From the NCBI RefSeq assembly GCF_014897815.1, contig NZ_JABUZG010000055.1, forward strand, positions 98,729 to 162,728: a stretch of DNA of 64,000 bases. Direction: 5' to 3'. The position numbers were made by a program, and so were the translations under genes. This DNA comes from Psychrobacter sp. PG1 (lineage in GTDB: Bacteria > Pseudomonadota > Gammaproteobacteria > Pseudomonadales > Moraxellaceae). Of this stretch, positions 20,705 to 29,108 are shown piece after piece (the first letter of the stretch is position 1; each line of letters begins with the position of its first letter). The notes under the pieces are model-generated. The model was not told the DNA's origin and did no database searches. It worked only from the letters and a program-made list of their open reading frames with translations.

Positions 20705-21817
20705 TTAATCTTGCTTTGGCGCATGTACGAAATCGATGACGTTCAAGTCAAAGCCCGATAATGCGTAAAACTTCATGGGTGATGATAATAAACGCATATC
20801 ACGAACGCCTAAATGACGCAAAATCTGTGCGCCAACACCAATGCTGCGGTACGGCTGCTGAGTAATGGTCGATTGCGATTCATTGTCTGCCGCTTTGTCT
20901 AACGCCTCTCCTAAATCTATTGGCTGATTGCTACCAATCCAAACTAATACGCCGCGATCTGAGTTGCTTATTTCCTCCAGCGCTGAGCGTACGCTCCAGC
21001 CACTACGACCCGTCATATCATTTTTGGCAGCAAACAAGTCGCGTAGTGGGTGAAAACCATGGACACGGACGGTGCTGACGCCTTCGCTCACATTACCTTT
21101 TACCAAAGCCAAATGCGTTTCATCAGCGCCAAATTCGCGGAAGCGATGTAGCGTAAAGGTGCCGTATTCCGTTTCAAAAGGACGCGACTCAATTTCTTCT
21201 ACCGTTTGCTCGTTCGCGATGCGGTAGTTGATGAGGTCAGCAATTGTACCCATCTTGATGCCATGCTCTTCGGCAAATATCTCAAGGTCATCACGGCGCG
21301 CCATCGTACCATCAGCATTGATGATTTCGACAATCACTGCTGCGGGCTCAAGCCCTGCTAGGCGTGCTAAATCACAACCAGCTTCGGTATGCCCAGCGCG
21401 ATGCAAGACGCCACCATTTTGAGCCATGATTGGGAAGATATGTCCAGGCTGGACGATATCTTCAGGTTTTGCTGAAGAAGAAACCGCGGCTTGAATCGTA
21501 CGAGCGCGATCAGCAGCAGAGATACCTGTCGTAACGCCTTCAGCGGCTTCGATAGAAACCGTAAAGTTGGTACTAAATTTTGCCTCGTTACGATCAGACA
21601 TCAGCGGCAACGCCAACTGTTGGCAGCGTGCTTGTGACAAGGTCAAGCAGACCAAACCACGTGCATGAGTAATCATAAAGTTAATATCTTCAGGGCGCAC
21701 ATGGGTCGCTGCCATGATGATATCACCTTCATTTTCACGATCTTCATCATCCATTAAGATGACCATCTTGCCAGCACGAATGTCTTCGATAATCTCAGGA
21801 ATCGTATTTAAACTCAT
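20705..21817 (-). CDS. ribB: 3,4-dihydroxy-2-butanone-4-phosphate synthase with degenerate GTP cyclohydrolase II-like half
   Basis: The N-terminal half (to about residue 200) is a canonical RibB, which converts ribulose 5-phosphate to the four-carbon precursor of riboflavin. It shows MDDEDRENEGDIIMAA, FMITHARGLVCL, GVTTGISAADRA and HRAGHTEAGCDLARLAG. The C-terminal half follows the RibA fold (YGTFTLHRF, STVRVHGFHPLRDLFAA), but the zinc cysteines of the usual GDVFGSxRCDCG motif are absent, so cyclohydrolase activity is unlikely. Such RibBX-type proteins are known in gammaproteobacteria. The ATG at 21815-21817 is preferred over an in-frame TTG at 21829. Confidence 0.93.
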   Translation of the reverse strand: MSLNTIPEIIEDIRAGKMVILMDDEDRENEGDIIMAATHVRPEDINFMITHARGLVCLTLSQARCQQLALPLMSDRNEAKFSTNFTVSIEAAEGVTTGISAADRARTIQAAVSSSAKPEDIVQPGHIFPIMAQNGGVLHRAGHTEAGCDLARLAGLEPAAVIVEIINADGTMARRDDLEIFAEEHGIKMGTIADLINYRIANEQTVEEIESRPFETEYGTFTLHRFREFGADETHLALVKGNVSEGVSTVRVHGFHPLRDLFAAKNDMTGRSGWSVRSALEEISNSDRGVLVWIGSNQPIDLGEALDKAADNESQSTITQQPYRSIGVGAQILRHLGVRDMRLLSSPMKFYALSGFDLNVIDFVHAPKQD

Positions 21818-22142
21818 AGTAAGTCTCAATATTTTATTATTTATAGATAGGTGTGATGTGGAATATAAAGCATTATCTGTCTATTGTAACAGTAGATGCT
21901 ACAGAGCGCTGTTGCGGTTAGGCAAAGTGCATTGGATCAAATTGATCCACTGTAGACGTTACTTAATCATTGCTCATATATCAATATGAGGACATTTTAA
22001 CGCTTTTCAGCCCACTGTGCTGATTCATCTCGAAACTATATGGACCAGTCTGTCAAATATAGTGATAAGTATTATTAATGGTAAAGCCGATTCACGTATT
22101 CAATGACATAGTAAGCAAAGGGATAACCGCCCATGTGAGCCA
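21818..22142. other. Intergenic region upstream of ribB
   Basis: This 325-bp region lies between the ribB start and the rarA stop, both genes on the minus strand. It should contain the ribB promoter. I found no FMN-riboswitch (RFN) signature. A 17-bp palindrome at 21933-21949 is its most distinctive element. Confidence 0.5.
21933..21949. promoter_or_regulatory. 17-bp perfect palindrome upstream of ribB
   Basis: TGGATCAAATTGATCCA is an odd-length perfect palindrome (8-bp arms around a central A) about 116 bases upstream of the ribB ATG. It has the form of a dimeric repressor operator. No regulator can be named from sequence alone. Confidence 0.4.
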
Positions 22143-23432
22143 TCAGTCATTACTGGCTGCTTGGCTTTTTAGCCAATCCATAAACTGTTTACTGTGTTGC
22201 TCGCGCTGGTTGTCAGCAAATTCATAAAAGCTGCTACCAACTAAATTGTCTGGTAAATAAGACTGCGGATAATAGTGATTGGGATAATCGTGTGGATAGG
22301 CGTAACCTTGACCATAGCCTTGATTACGCATCAGTTTAGTCACGCCATTGCGCAGGTGTAGCGGCACAGGAGAGGCATCTTTTTCTGCCAACGCCATCGC
22401 AGCGTTGATGGCTTTATAAGTGCTGTTACTTTTGGCACTGGTCGCCAGATAAACCACTACTTGCCCCAAGATAATACGCGATTCTGGCATACCAATTGAT
22501 TGCACACTACGTAATGCTGCATCGGCAAGCAATAAAGCATTAGGGTTGGCATTACCAATATCTTCACTGGCCAAGATGACCAAACGCCGCGCGATAAAAT
22601 CAGCAGGCTCACCGCCAACTAACATCCGCGCCATCCAATAAAGCGCAGCATCAGGGTCTGAGCCACGTACGGACTTTATCATCGCCGAGATAATATCGTA
22701 ATGCTGCTCGCCATCTTTGTCATAGCGAACTAGAGCTGTTTGGGCGACACGAGCGACCAATTCATCGTTAATGACGAGGGGTGATTGCTTAGTGTCCGCC
22801 GTTTGAATAGCCAGCTCTAATAAATTCAGCGCCTTTCTAGCATCGCCATGCGCCAGTTGGCTGATAGTGTCCTGTGCTTGTAAATCAACCGTCAAATTTT
22901 TCAGCACTGAATCTTCTGAAATTGCCCTTTGCAATACCGCACTGATTTGTTCAGGCGTCAGTGGCTCTAAACGATACACTTGGCAACGTGATAGCAGCGC
23001 ATTATTGATGCTAAAGGACGGGTTTTCAGTTGTCGCACCAATCAAGGTAATATCACCAGATTCGACCGCGCCCAGTAAGGCATCCTGCTGAGCCTTGTTA
23101 AAGCGGTGTATCTCATCGATAAACACCACTGGCGATTCAAATGCCAATGAGTTCTTATTGTCTAACACTTCTCGCAGCTGTTTGACCCCAGTATTCAAGG
23201 CAGACAAGGCATGAAAAGGTCTGCCAACAGCATCAGCCAGCAGCATGGCAATAGTCGTTTTGCCGATGCCAGCTTCACCATGCAAAATAATCGATGGCAG
23301 ATGCCCTTGTTCGACCAAACGCCGCAAGGGCGCACCTGCCGCTAGTAGATGTTCCTGACCAATGATTGCATCAAGTGTCGTTGGGCGCATACGCTGGGCA
23401 AGGGGTGTATCGGCATGAAAATTAGGCGGCAT
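22143..23432 (-). CDS. rarA: Replication-associated recombination ATPase RarA (MgsA)
   Basis: RarA is an AAA+ clamp-loader-like ATPase that acts at stalled replication forks. The 429-residue protein from the ATG at 23430-23432 has LAQRMRPTTLDAIIGQEHLL at the start, Walker A GEAGIGKTT, Walker B VVFIDEIHRFNKAQQDALL, sensor 1 GATTENPSF, and a C-terminal tetramerisation region with IKSVRGSDPDAALYWMARML and VILASEDIGNANP. Length is typical. An in-frame upstream start at 23450 is less likely because MPPNFHADTPLAQRMRP matches the family start. Confidence 0.95.
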   Translation of the reverse strand: MPPNFHADTPLAQRMRPTTLDAIIGQEHLLAAGAPLRRLVEQGHLPSIILHGEAGIGKTTIAMLLADAVGRPFHALSALNTGVKQLREVLDNKNSLAFESPVVFIDEIHRFNKAQQDALLGAVESGDITLIGATTENPSFSINNALLSRCQVYRLEPLTPEQISAVLQRAISEDSVLKNLTVDLQAQDTISQLAHGDARKALNLLELAIQTADTKQSPLVINDELVARVAQTALVRYDKDGEQHYDIISAMIKSVRGSDPDAALYWMARMLVGGEPADFIARRLVILASEDIGNANPNALLLADAALRSVQSIGMPESRIILGQVVVYLATSAKSNSTYKAINAAMALAEKDASPVPLHLRNGVTKLMRNQGYGQGYAYPHDYPNHYYPQSYLPDNLVGSSFYEFADNQREQHSKQFMDWLKSQAASND

Positions 23433-23859
23433 AGAAATCTCTATTATCAATTTAAACAGCTATCAATTAGTTCATAACGACAGTGATTAATGGGTTTTTA
23501 TTGCTGCATCTAAATGACTACATCCTAGATTACATTCATCATTTGTATGGAAAAATATTATATCTGTCTGTTTGGCATGATTTTCGCACTAATGAATATT
23601 AGACATGAGTAGTAAAAGTAGGCTAATTTATAAAGATGCTATTTAGTATGTGTCTTGGTATGTGTCATACACGATAGGCTAACGCAGATTTACGTTAATA
23701 AAAGTCAATCAAGTGTACAGCTTATGTCCCAAATACTTTGATTTTTATGCTTTTATCCCTATTAACGGTTCAACAGCATTGATAGATCGCAGATATCACG
23801 CGCGATTTACGACCTATCATTTGTGATCATCCATTCATTAGGCATAAGGTATTACCGTC
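23433..23859. other. Intergenic region, divergent promoters expected
   Basis: This 427-bp AT-rich region separates rarA (minus) from the HELTH-motif gene (plus). It holds a short direct repeat, TATGTGTC at about 23647 and 23659 (12-bp period), followed by a partly complementary ATACAC. No RNA gene or ORF is supportable. Confidence 0.4.
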
Positions 23860-24369
23860 ATGATGTCTCCGCCGATATTGCAGTGTTTGTTTGCTCGCTA
23901 TTTATATCGCAGTGCCAAGCAGCAATCACGTTTGCTTACTACAGGTGAGATAGCGCTGGCGCGGTCAGTATTTGGCGACAGTATCAATCTCGATGAGGTT
24001 CAGCTCAAGACTGCTTGGTGGGTGTTGAAAAATTATGCCGTTAGTCCTAATGGCAATATTTATTTTAACCCAGCAGATTGGATAATAGATTTTAGCGATG
24101 CTTCATTGAGTAAAAAAAGCTGGCTGATACATGAATTGACCCATGTATGGCAACTACAGCAAGGCTTAAAAGTGGTGCGCGGTGCACTTATTGATCGCCG
24201 TTATGATTATGTGCTCAAGACAGGCAAATCCTTCTTTAACTACGGTATCGAACAGCAGGCGCGTATGGTTCAGGATTATTTTATTCGTCGTCAGCGTGGA
24301 CAAGACTGTCAAGCATTAGAAACTTGTATTCCATTTTTAATCGTAAAGTCTGACGACAATATGAAGTGA
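23860..24369 (+). CDS. Small protein with HELTH (HExxH) metalloprotease-like motif
   Basis: This 169-residue protein contains LIHELTHVWQLQQG, with the zinc-binding HExxH motif at residues 91-95. A possible third ligand lies downstream; Tyr/Glu residues around NYGIEQQARMVQDY (about 125-140) are candidates. No signal peptide is evident. Proteins of this kind are sometimes annotated as Vgr-related or DUF4157-like; I cannot confirm the family by eye. The start is MM at 23860 or 23863. It is followed by a lipoprotein gene 72 bases downstream on the same strand and may be cotranscribed. Confidence 0.6.
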   Translation: MMSPPILQCLFARYLYRSAKQQSRLLTTGEIALARSVFGDSINLDEVQLKTAWWVLKNYAVSPNGNIYFNPADWIIDFSDASLSKKSWLIHELTHVWQLQQGLKVVRGALIDRRYDYVLKTGKSFFNYGIEQQARMVQDYFIRRQRGQDCQALETCIPFLIVKSDDNMK

Positions 24370-24441
24370 TATCCATTGGCAATGGATTGCCATGACGACT
24401 TTGGTTTTTACTATTTTGCCTTAACAAGGACACGTACCCTT

Positions 24442-25389
24442 ATGTTTAAATTTTTGCTAAAAAAGCCTAATTATAAAATGAATAAAGGTGTGGTTGATGA
24501 TTCTATCAATCAAAACAACACCCTTTTACAGCACTCGTCAACCTTGCTTGCGGCAACACTCAGCGGCGTATTGCTGTTAAGTGGTTGTCAGCAGCAAGCA
24601 GAGACTCAACCGGCGCCAGAAGACAGTCAGAGCGTTGAAAAAACGAGCACTAAAGACAGTCAACCTATGCGCCCAAGTGATTCTGCTGCTGCCCGTATAA
24701 AGCAGTTTCAGCCTATATATATCGCGCAAGCACAAAGGCTACAGCGTCGTTTACAAGCAGAGTATGAATCCCTACAAGCCGCTGATAGCTTAGATAGTGA
24801 GGATTCATTGCTGATAAATGATGATACTGCTAGCGATACTAATACTGATAACGTGATGGAGAATAACAGCGATACAGCTGATAGCAACACACCATCTGCT
24901 GAAATCACAGATGATGAAGTGGATATCCCCGCTGAGGCTGATATCAATACCAGTACGGAAGTTGGCGAGCGTGATTTGACGGTGTTAAAGCGCATTAGCC
25001 TTGAGCCGCGTAAGCCTGTCATGCTAACAGAAGATCAAATCATCGAAGGCTACCAGCAAGCGATGGAAGCGCTTTATCAGCCTGTGACGACGCCTCTTAG
25101 CGCAGAAGATGTTGATACGTTAATCAATATCGCGACATTGGCTCCACAGTTATTTGAGCATGCAGAAATTGCTGGCAGGCTCAGTGCCAAGAGCCCAGCA
25201 TTAGCGCGTTTGATTATTCAGCATCAGGTTTGGGAGCAGATAGAAGCGCAGCAAGTGATTGATATGCAGCAGATGAAACTGAATCAACAAAAAGAGTTTG
25301 AGACGCTTATGACTAAGTTTAATGACACCATTAAAGGTTATGATGAGCAAATTGCCAAATATGAGCAAACACTAAAAGAATTCCAGTAG
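24442..25389 (+). CDS. Putative lipoprotein with acidic region and C-terminal coiled coil, unknown function
   Basis: From the ATG at 24442 (AAGGA upstream) the protein has 315 residues. A polar N-terminus of about 30 residues precedes a hydrophobic segment ending LSGVLLLSGC, a lipobox. A 60-residue Asp/Ser/Asn/Thr-rich acidic stretch follows (around 115-180), then a helical domain and a long C-terminal coiled coil rich in Gln, Glu and Lys (MQQMKLNQQKEFETLMTKF). I do not recognise a family. An upstream in-frame start at 24376 would bury the signal peptide further. Confidence 0.6.
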   Translation: MFKFLLKKPNYKMNKGVVDDSINQNNTLLQHSSTLLAATLSGVLLLSGCQQQAETQPAPEDSQSVEKTSTKDSQPMRPSDSAAARIKQFQPIYIAQAQRLQRRLQAEYESLQAADSLDSEDSLLINDDTASDTNTDNVMENNSDTADSNTPSAEITDDEVDIPAEADINTSTEVGERDLTVLKRISLEPRKPVMLTEDQIIEGYQQAMEALYQPVTTPLSAEDVDTLINIATLAPQLFEHAEIAGRLSAKSPALARLIIQHQVWEQIEAQQVIDMQQMKLNQQKEFETLMTKFNDTIKGYDEQIAKYEQTLKEFQ

Positions 25390-25482
25390 CCGCAATTCTG
25401 TCACTCAACCAGTTATTCATTCAGTAACGGATAGGGTTTCTATAAAATGTAATGTGGCTAACCGTATCAAATGAGACAGTAA

Positions 25483-25526
25483 GAACCATAAAAAATCCCG
25501 CACGATGGCGGGATTTTTTATGGTTC
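25483..25526. terminator. Perfect bidirectional terminator between lipoprotein gene and gltA
   Basis: GAACCATAAAAAATCCCGC (25483-25501) and its exact complement (25508-25526) form a 19-bp perfect inverted repeat around ACGATG. The GC core flanked by A6/T6 serves both convergent genes. Confidence 0.92.
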
Positions 25527-25547
25527 TAAAAACTAAAATATAAGTGA

Positions 25548-26828
25548 CTATTTACGGTCTTCAACTTTAACGAAGTCGCGATGCGTTTCACCCGTGTATA
25601 ATTGACGTGGACGACCGATTTTGAACGGTGTGCTGTGCATCTCTAACCAATGGCTGATCCAACCAGAGGTACGAGCCAATGAGAAGATTACGGTAAACAT
25701 TGACGTTGGGATACCGATGGCTTTAAGGATAATGCCCGAGTAAAAATCAACGTTTGGATACAAGTTACGCTCAACGAAGAACGGGTCTTCTAAAGCGATT
25801 TTCTCAAGTGCCATGGCAAGCTCAAGCTTAGGATCATTGATGCCCAATGCGCCCAATACTTCGTCACAAGTTTCTTTCATCACTTGTGCGCGTGGATCAA
25901 AGTTTTTATAAACGCGATGACCAAAGCCCATCAGTTTCACTTCACGGCTCTTCACTTTTTCCATGAACTCAGGCACATTTTCAACTGAACCGATCTCATC
26001 TAACATCTCAAGCACGGCTTCGTTCGCGCCGCCATGTGATGGTCCCCAAAGGGCAGCGATACCAGCAGCGATACACGCATAAGGGTTGGCGCCAGTAGAA
26101 CCAGCTAGACGTACCGTAGACGTTGACGCGTTTTGCTCGTGGTCAGCATGCAAAGTAAAGATTTTGTCCATGGCGCGAGTGATGACGTCATTGGTTTTAT
26201 AATCAACATCAGCAGGCGTGGCAAACATCATGTATAAGAAGTTTTCAGCATAGCTAAAGTCATTGCGTGGGTACATGAACGGTTCGCCTTGCGAGTATTT
26301 ATAACTCATCGCAGCAAGCGTTGGCATTTTAGCGATTAGACGGATAGCCGTGATTTCACGATGCTCTTCGTTACTGACGTCTAATGCTTCATGATAAAAC
26401 GCGGATAAAGCACCAACGACACCAACCATAATGGCCATTGGATGTGCGTCACGGCGGAAGCCTTCAAAGAACTTGCGCAACTGATCATGAACACCCGTAT
26501 GCTTACGGATTTTTTCAAAGAAATCTGCTTTTTGCTCAGCGTTCGGCAAGTCGCCATGAATCAAGGCATAAGCCACTTCTAAATATTCAGCATTGTTTGC
26601 CAATTGATCGATAGGGTAGCCGCGGTGTAGTAGCTCACCTTTACCGCCATCAATATAAGTAATCTTTGATTCAACAGGGGCGGTTACTTTAAAACCAGGG
26701 TCATAAGACCAAAATCCTGATTCTTGTAGAGCAGCAATATCTAGAACTGGACGCCCTAAAGTACCTTCGATAATAGGAAACTCGTATTCTTTACCATTGA
26801 CGGTTAGTTTGGCATTAGTGTCAGCCAT
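25548..26828 (-). CDS. gltA: Citrate synthase (type II)
   Basis: GltA condenses oxaloacetate with acetyl-CoA, the entry step of the TCA cycle. The 426-residue protein has the length of the hexameric, NADH-sensitive type II enzyme. Conserved parts include [52 protein letters not shown] and the active-site [20 protein letters not shown] precedes the minus-strand ATG. It is divergent from sdhCDAB across a 1-kb spacer, as in Acinetobacter. Confidence 0.98.
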   Translation of the reverse strand: MADTNAKLTVNGKEYEFPIIEGTLGRPVLDIAALQESGFWSYDPGFKVTAPVESKITYIDGGKGELLHRGYPIDQLANNAEYLEVAYALIHGDLPNAEQKADFFEKIRKHTGVHDQLRKFFEGFRRDAHPMAIMVGVVGALSAFYHEALDVSNEEHREITAIRLIAKMPTLAAMSYKYSQGEPFMYPRNDFSYAENFLYMMFATPADVDYKTNDVITRAMDKIFTLHADHEQNASTSTVRLAGSTGANPYACIAAGIAALWGPSHGGANEAVLEMLDEIGSVENVPEFMEKVKSREVKLMGFGHRVYKNFDPRAQVMKETCDEVLGALGINDPKLELAMALEKIALEDPFFVERNLYPNVDFYSGIILKAIGIPTSMFTVIFSLARTSGWISHWLEMHSTPFKIGRPRQLYTGETHRDFVKVEDRK

Positions 26829-27851
26829 AAATTGCTCTCCATTGGTTTTAGCTTGTTAGAATAAAATTACGACAGACGCACACCCTCGGTCTATCGTTAG
26901 TCAAATCATAAAAATGCATTTAACTCATTTAATACGCAGGGTATATTAGCAGTAATTACTTATGATTTGAAAAGACTTTTACCATCAATAGCACCAATTG
27001 GCACGGTTTAGTCGTGTTTATTCACTGTAATTTTTGTATCAAAATATGTCTGATTGGTTATTTTGCTTAGAAAGCTTGTTTTTATGACAGTAAGTACAGC
27101 TACATTATCCGCATAATTTTTAAAGAATTTTACGATAATAATGTAGCAGGTTTGATTAATATTCGGGTTAAAAACAGACAGAGTATGCGTATTAGACGAA
27201 TTGAATTTGGCGTAAATTCCCTCAAAATTGAGCAATTTTGGCAAATACGTATGACCGCTGTCTATTTATTTGTTAACCCAGCGTTTGCCTTTTACTACTT
27301 AGGGGATAAATTTGTAATTATCGCCCAGTCATTTTATAATTGTAGGAACTTAACTGGCACTCGCTTTGTGCGAATTGATAAGTGGTCATGATGTAGTGTC
27401 GTTTTTCTATTCATACTCGGTTATGGCTGAGTAGCACCAGAGCAACGACGCACTAGCGTTTTGATAGACAATATCTGTAATCCAGGGTTTGAATGCTTTT
27501 GTTAACTGTTCTATTTTTAAGTCATTAGTAAAAGGGCTGTATCGATGACGGAGTAGCGTTGTTTTTATTGATATGACCAGTAAAACTAGACTAGTTAATC
27601 GATCTTACTCATGTTTATTTTCTTTGTTGTATAATAGACGGGTTGTTTTATAGACCTGTCGATTTGACGAGCGATATTAAACAGTTTATCAATACCTTGT
27701 ACCCCACGATCCTTTCTTCATATTTAGCGCAAACTAAACGAAGTCAGCTAGCTCTTCCTTACTTTATTCGTCTCGTGTGTTGCTCAATGCTTAATCGACA
27801 TCAGTGATATCAAGCGTTGATAGCAGATACAGGAGTATAACCGCAAAAAGG
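26829..27851. other. 1-kb gltA-sdhC divergent regulatory region
   Basis: This long AT-rich spacer should carry the divergent promoters of gltA and the sdh-suc operon. A good -10 (TATAAT, 27630-27635) points toward sdhC but lacks a clear -35. GCTACATTA (27099-27107) and TAATGTAGC (27139-27147) form a 9-bp inverted repeat. Two overlapping opposite-strand ORFs of 75-80 codons occur around 27008-27391; they lack recognisable protein character and I do not call them. Confidence 0.45.
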
Positions 27852-28238
27852 ATGCCCGCTGTGAAAAGCAACCGACCTATTGATCTGCCTTTAAGCCAAG
27901 TGATTAGCGTTAATCGCTCACCGATTGCGATCGCCTCTATCTTGCATCGTATCTCTGGCATTATTTTATTTTTATTGATTCCTGTCATGCTGTGGTTACT
28001 ACAGAACTCATTGGCTTCGGCTGAGAGCTTTGAAACCGTATTTGACAACGTACTTGTGCGCTTTTTAGCATGGATATTTGTTGCTGCGATTGCTTATCAC
28101 TTTGTGATGGGCATCAAACACTTATTCGCTGATATGGGCATGAACGAAGAGCTAAAATCTGGCCGCACTGCGTCTATGGTTAGTTTTGTGATTGCAGCGA
28201 TTCTAATTGTCGCGTCATTTGTATGGGTGATGTTCTAA
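27852..28238 (+). CDS. sdhC: Succinate dehydrogenase cytochrome b556 subunit
   Basis: SdhC is one of the two membrane anchors of succinate dehydrogenase and helps bind haem b and ubiquinone. From ATG 27852 it is 128 residues (MPAVKSNRPIDLPLSQV). The family motif SPIAIASILHRISG is followed by three membrane helices, with the haem-ligand-type histidine in AIAYHFVMGIKHLFAD. A GTG at 27861 with AAAAGG nine bases upstream is an equally good start; an ATG at 27804 is unlikely. Its stop overlaps the sdhD ATG (TAATG). Confidence 0.93.
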   Translation: MPAVKSNRPIDLPLSQVISVNRSPIAIASILHRISGIILFLLIPVMLWLLQNSLASAESFETVFDNVLVRFLAWIFVAAIAYHFVMGIKHLFADMGMNEELKSGRTASMVSFVIAAILIVASFVWVMF

Positions 28239-28645
28239 TGATAAAAAATGATTCAGGAATCAAAAGTGCGACTGGTCTGACAGGTTCAGGCTCACGCGAT
28301 TGGATTATCCAGCGTATTAGCGCTGTCGTTTTAGCCGTTTATAGTGTGGTATTGCTGGGCTTCTTTTTGACGCACGGCGATGTTACTTATCTTGAATGGT
28401 CATCGTTCATGACCAGTTTACCTATGCGTCTATTTAGCTTGGTGGCGGTACTTGCCCTAGCTGGTCATGCTTGGGTTGGTATGTGGACGGTTTTCACTGA
28501 CTATATTACCACGGGCAAATTGGGCTCAAGCGCAGCAGGTCTACGCTTAGTGCTACAGTCATTGATGATTATCGCTATTTTAGTGTTTCTATTTTGGGGC
28601 ATTATGATTTTTTGGGGTACTGGTTTCGGTGTGGTTGCTGTTTAA
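28238..28645 (+). CDS. sdhD: Succinate dehydrogenase membrane anchor subunit
   Basis: SdhD is the second membrane anchor. From the ATG at 28238, which overlaps the sdhC stop by one base, it has 135 residues. It starts polar (MIKNDSGIKSATGLTGSGS) and then shows DWIIQRISAVVLAVYSV, three transmembrane helices and the histidine in ALAGHAWVGMWTVFTDY. Length and helix layout fit the family. The overlap suggests translational coupling to sdhC. A 463-base gap separates it from sdhA, which is unusual for this operon. Confidence 0.93.
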   Translation: MIKNDSGIKSATGLTGSGSRDWIIQRISAVVLAVYSVVLLGFFLTHGDVTYLEWSSFMTSLPMRLFSLVAVLALAGHAWVGMWTVFTDYITTGKLGSSAAGLRLVLQSLMIIAILVFLFWGIMIFWGTGFGVVAV

Positions 28646-29108
28646 CGATAGCCAATCCCCTATAATCTGGATACGGTGGCAGGCTCGCCTAGTCTACTAT
28701 TTGTAGTTCTGGTGACTCGCCTTCCTTGTATCCATATTATATTGAACAGACTATGTATTGATAATATTTATTTATCTGTAACTTGATTTATCTATAAACA
28801 ATAACGGACGCGACTAGCAAATGTCAAAGTCATCCGTTAGTAGCCAAAAATAGTCATAGCCAATCATAGCGTTGGACATCATTGACTTAGTCAGTCACTT
28901 ATATAATAGGTGCGCTATGGTTTAGTCAGTGAGCGAACCCAATATAACGATAGATATGCAAATTAGGTGGTTAAAAGTTGTGAGCGTCATCCACTTTGAT
29001 CATTGCAAATAGTGGCAAGACAATAAAGTGTTTTGTCCAGCAATAGGATGATTTTGAGACAGCCTTTTTATTTACTTCTAAGCATTAATAGGCATTAGGA
29101 AAACCGTA
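28646..29108. other. 463-bp spacer inside the sdh operon
   Basis: This spacer between sdhD and sdhA contains the interspersed repeat (28661-28747) and a 9-bp direct repeat TTAGTCAGT near 28887 and 28920. A TATAAT (28902-28907) lies between them, with TTGACT 14 bases upstream, which is short for a promoter. It may hold an internal promoter or an RNA-processing site. No ORF is supportable. Confidence 0.45.
28661..28747 (-). repeat. Interspersed palindromic repeat (copy 1), within sdhCDAB
   Basis: This is an 87-bp element bounded by TATAATCTGGATAC (28661-28674) and GTATCCATATTATA (28728-28741), terminal inverted repeats that match at 13 of 14 positions. Its reverse complement aligns along its length with 52412-52497. 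The inner part contains GGCTCGCC and a CTAC-TATTT-GTAG mini-hairpin. No ORF is inside. The size and ends resemble a MITE or REP-like element. Confidence 0.88.

Noticed and set aside
21818..22142. FMN riboswitch before ribB
   Set aside because: I looked for the conserved RFN boxes on the minus strand and did not find them.
27008..27391. Two overlapping ORFs of about 75-80 codons in the gltA-sdhC spacer
   Set aside because: They lie on opposite strands over the same DNA, lack ribosome-binding sites and recognisable protein features, and arise easily in AT-rich sequence.
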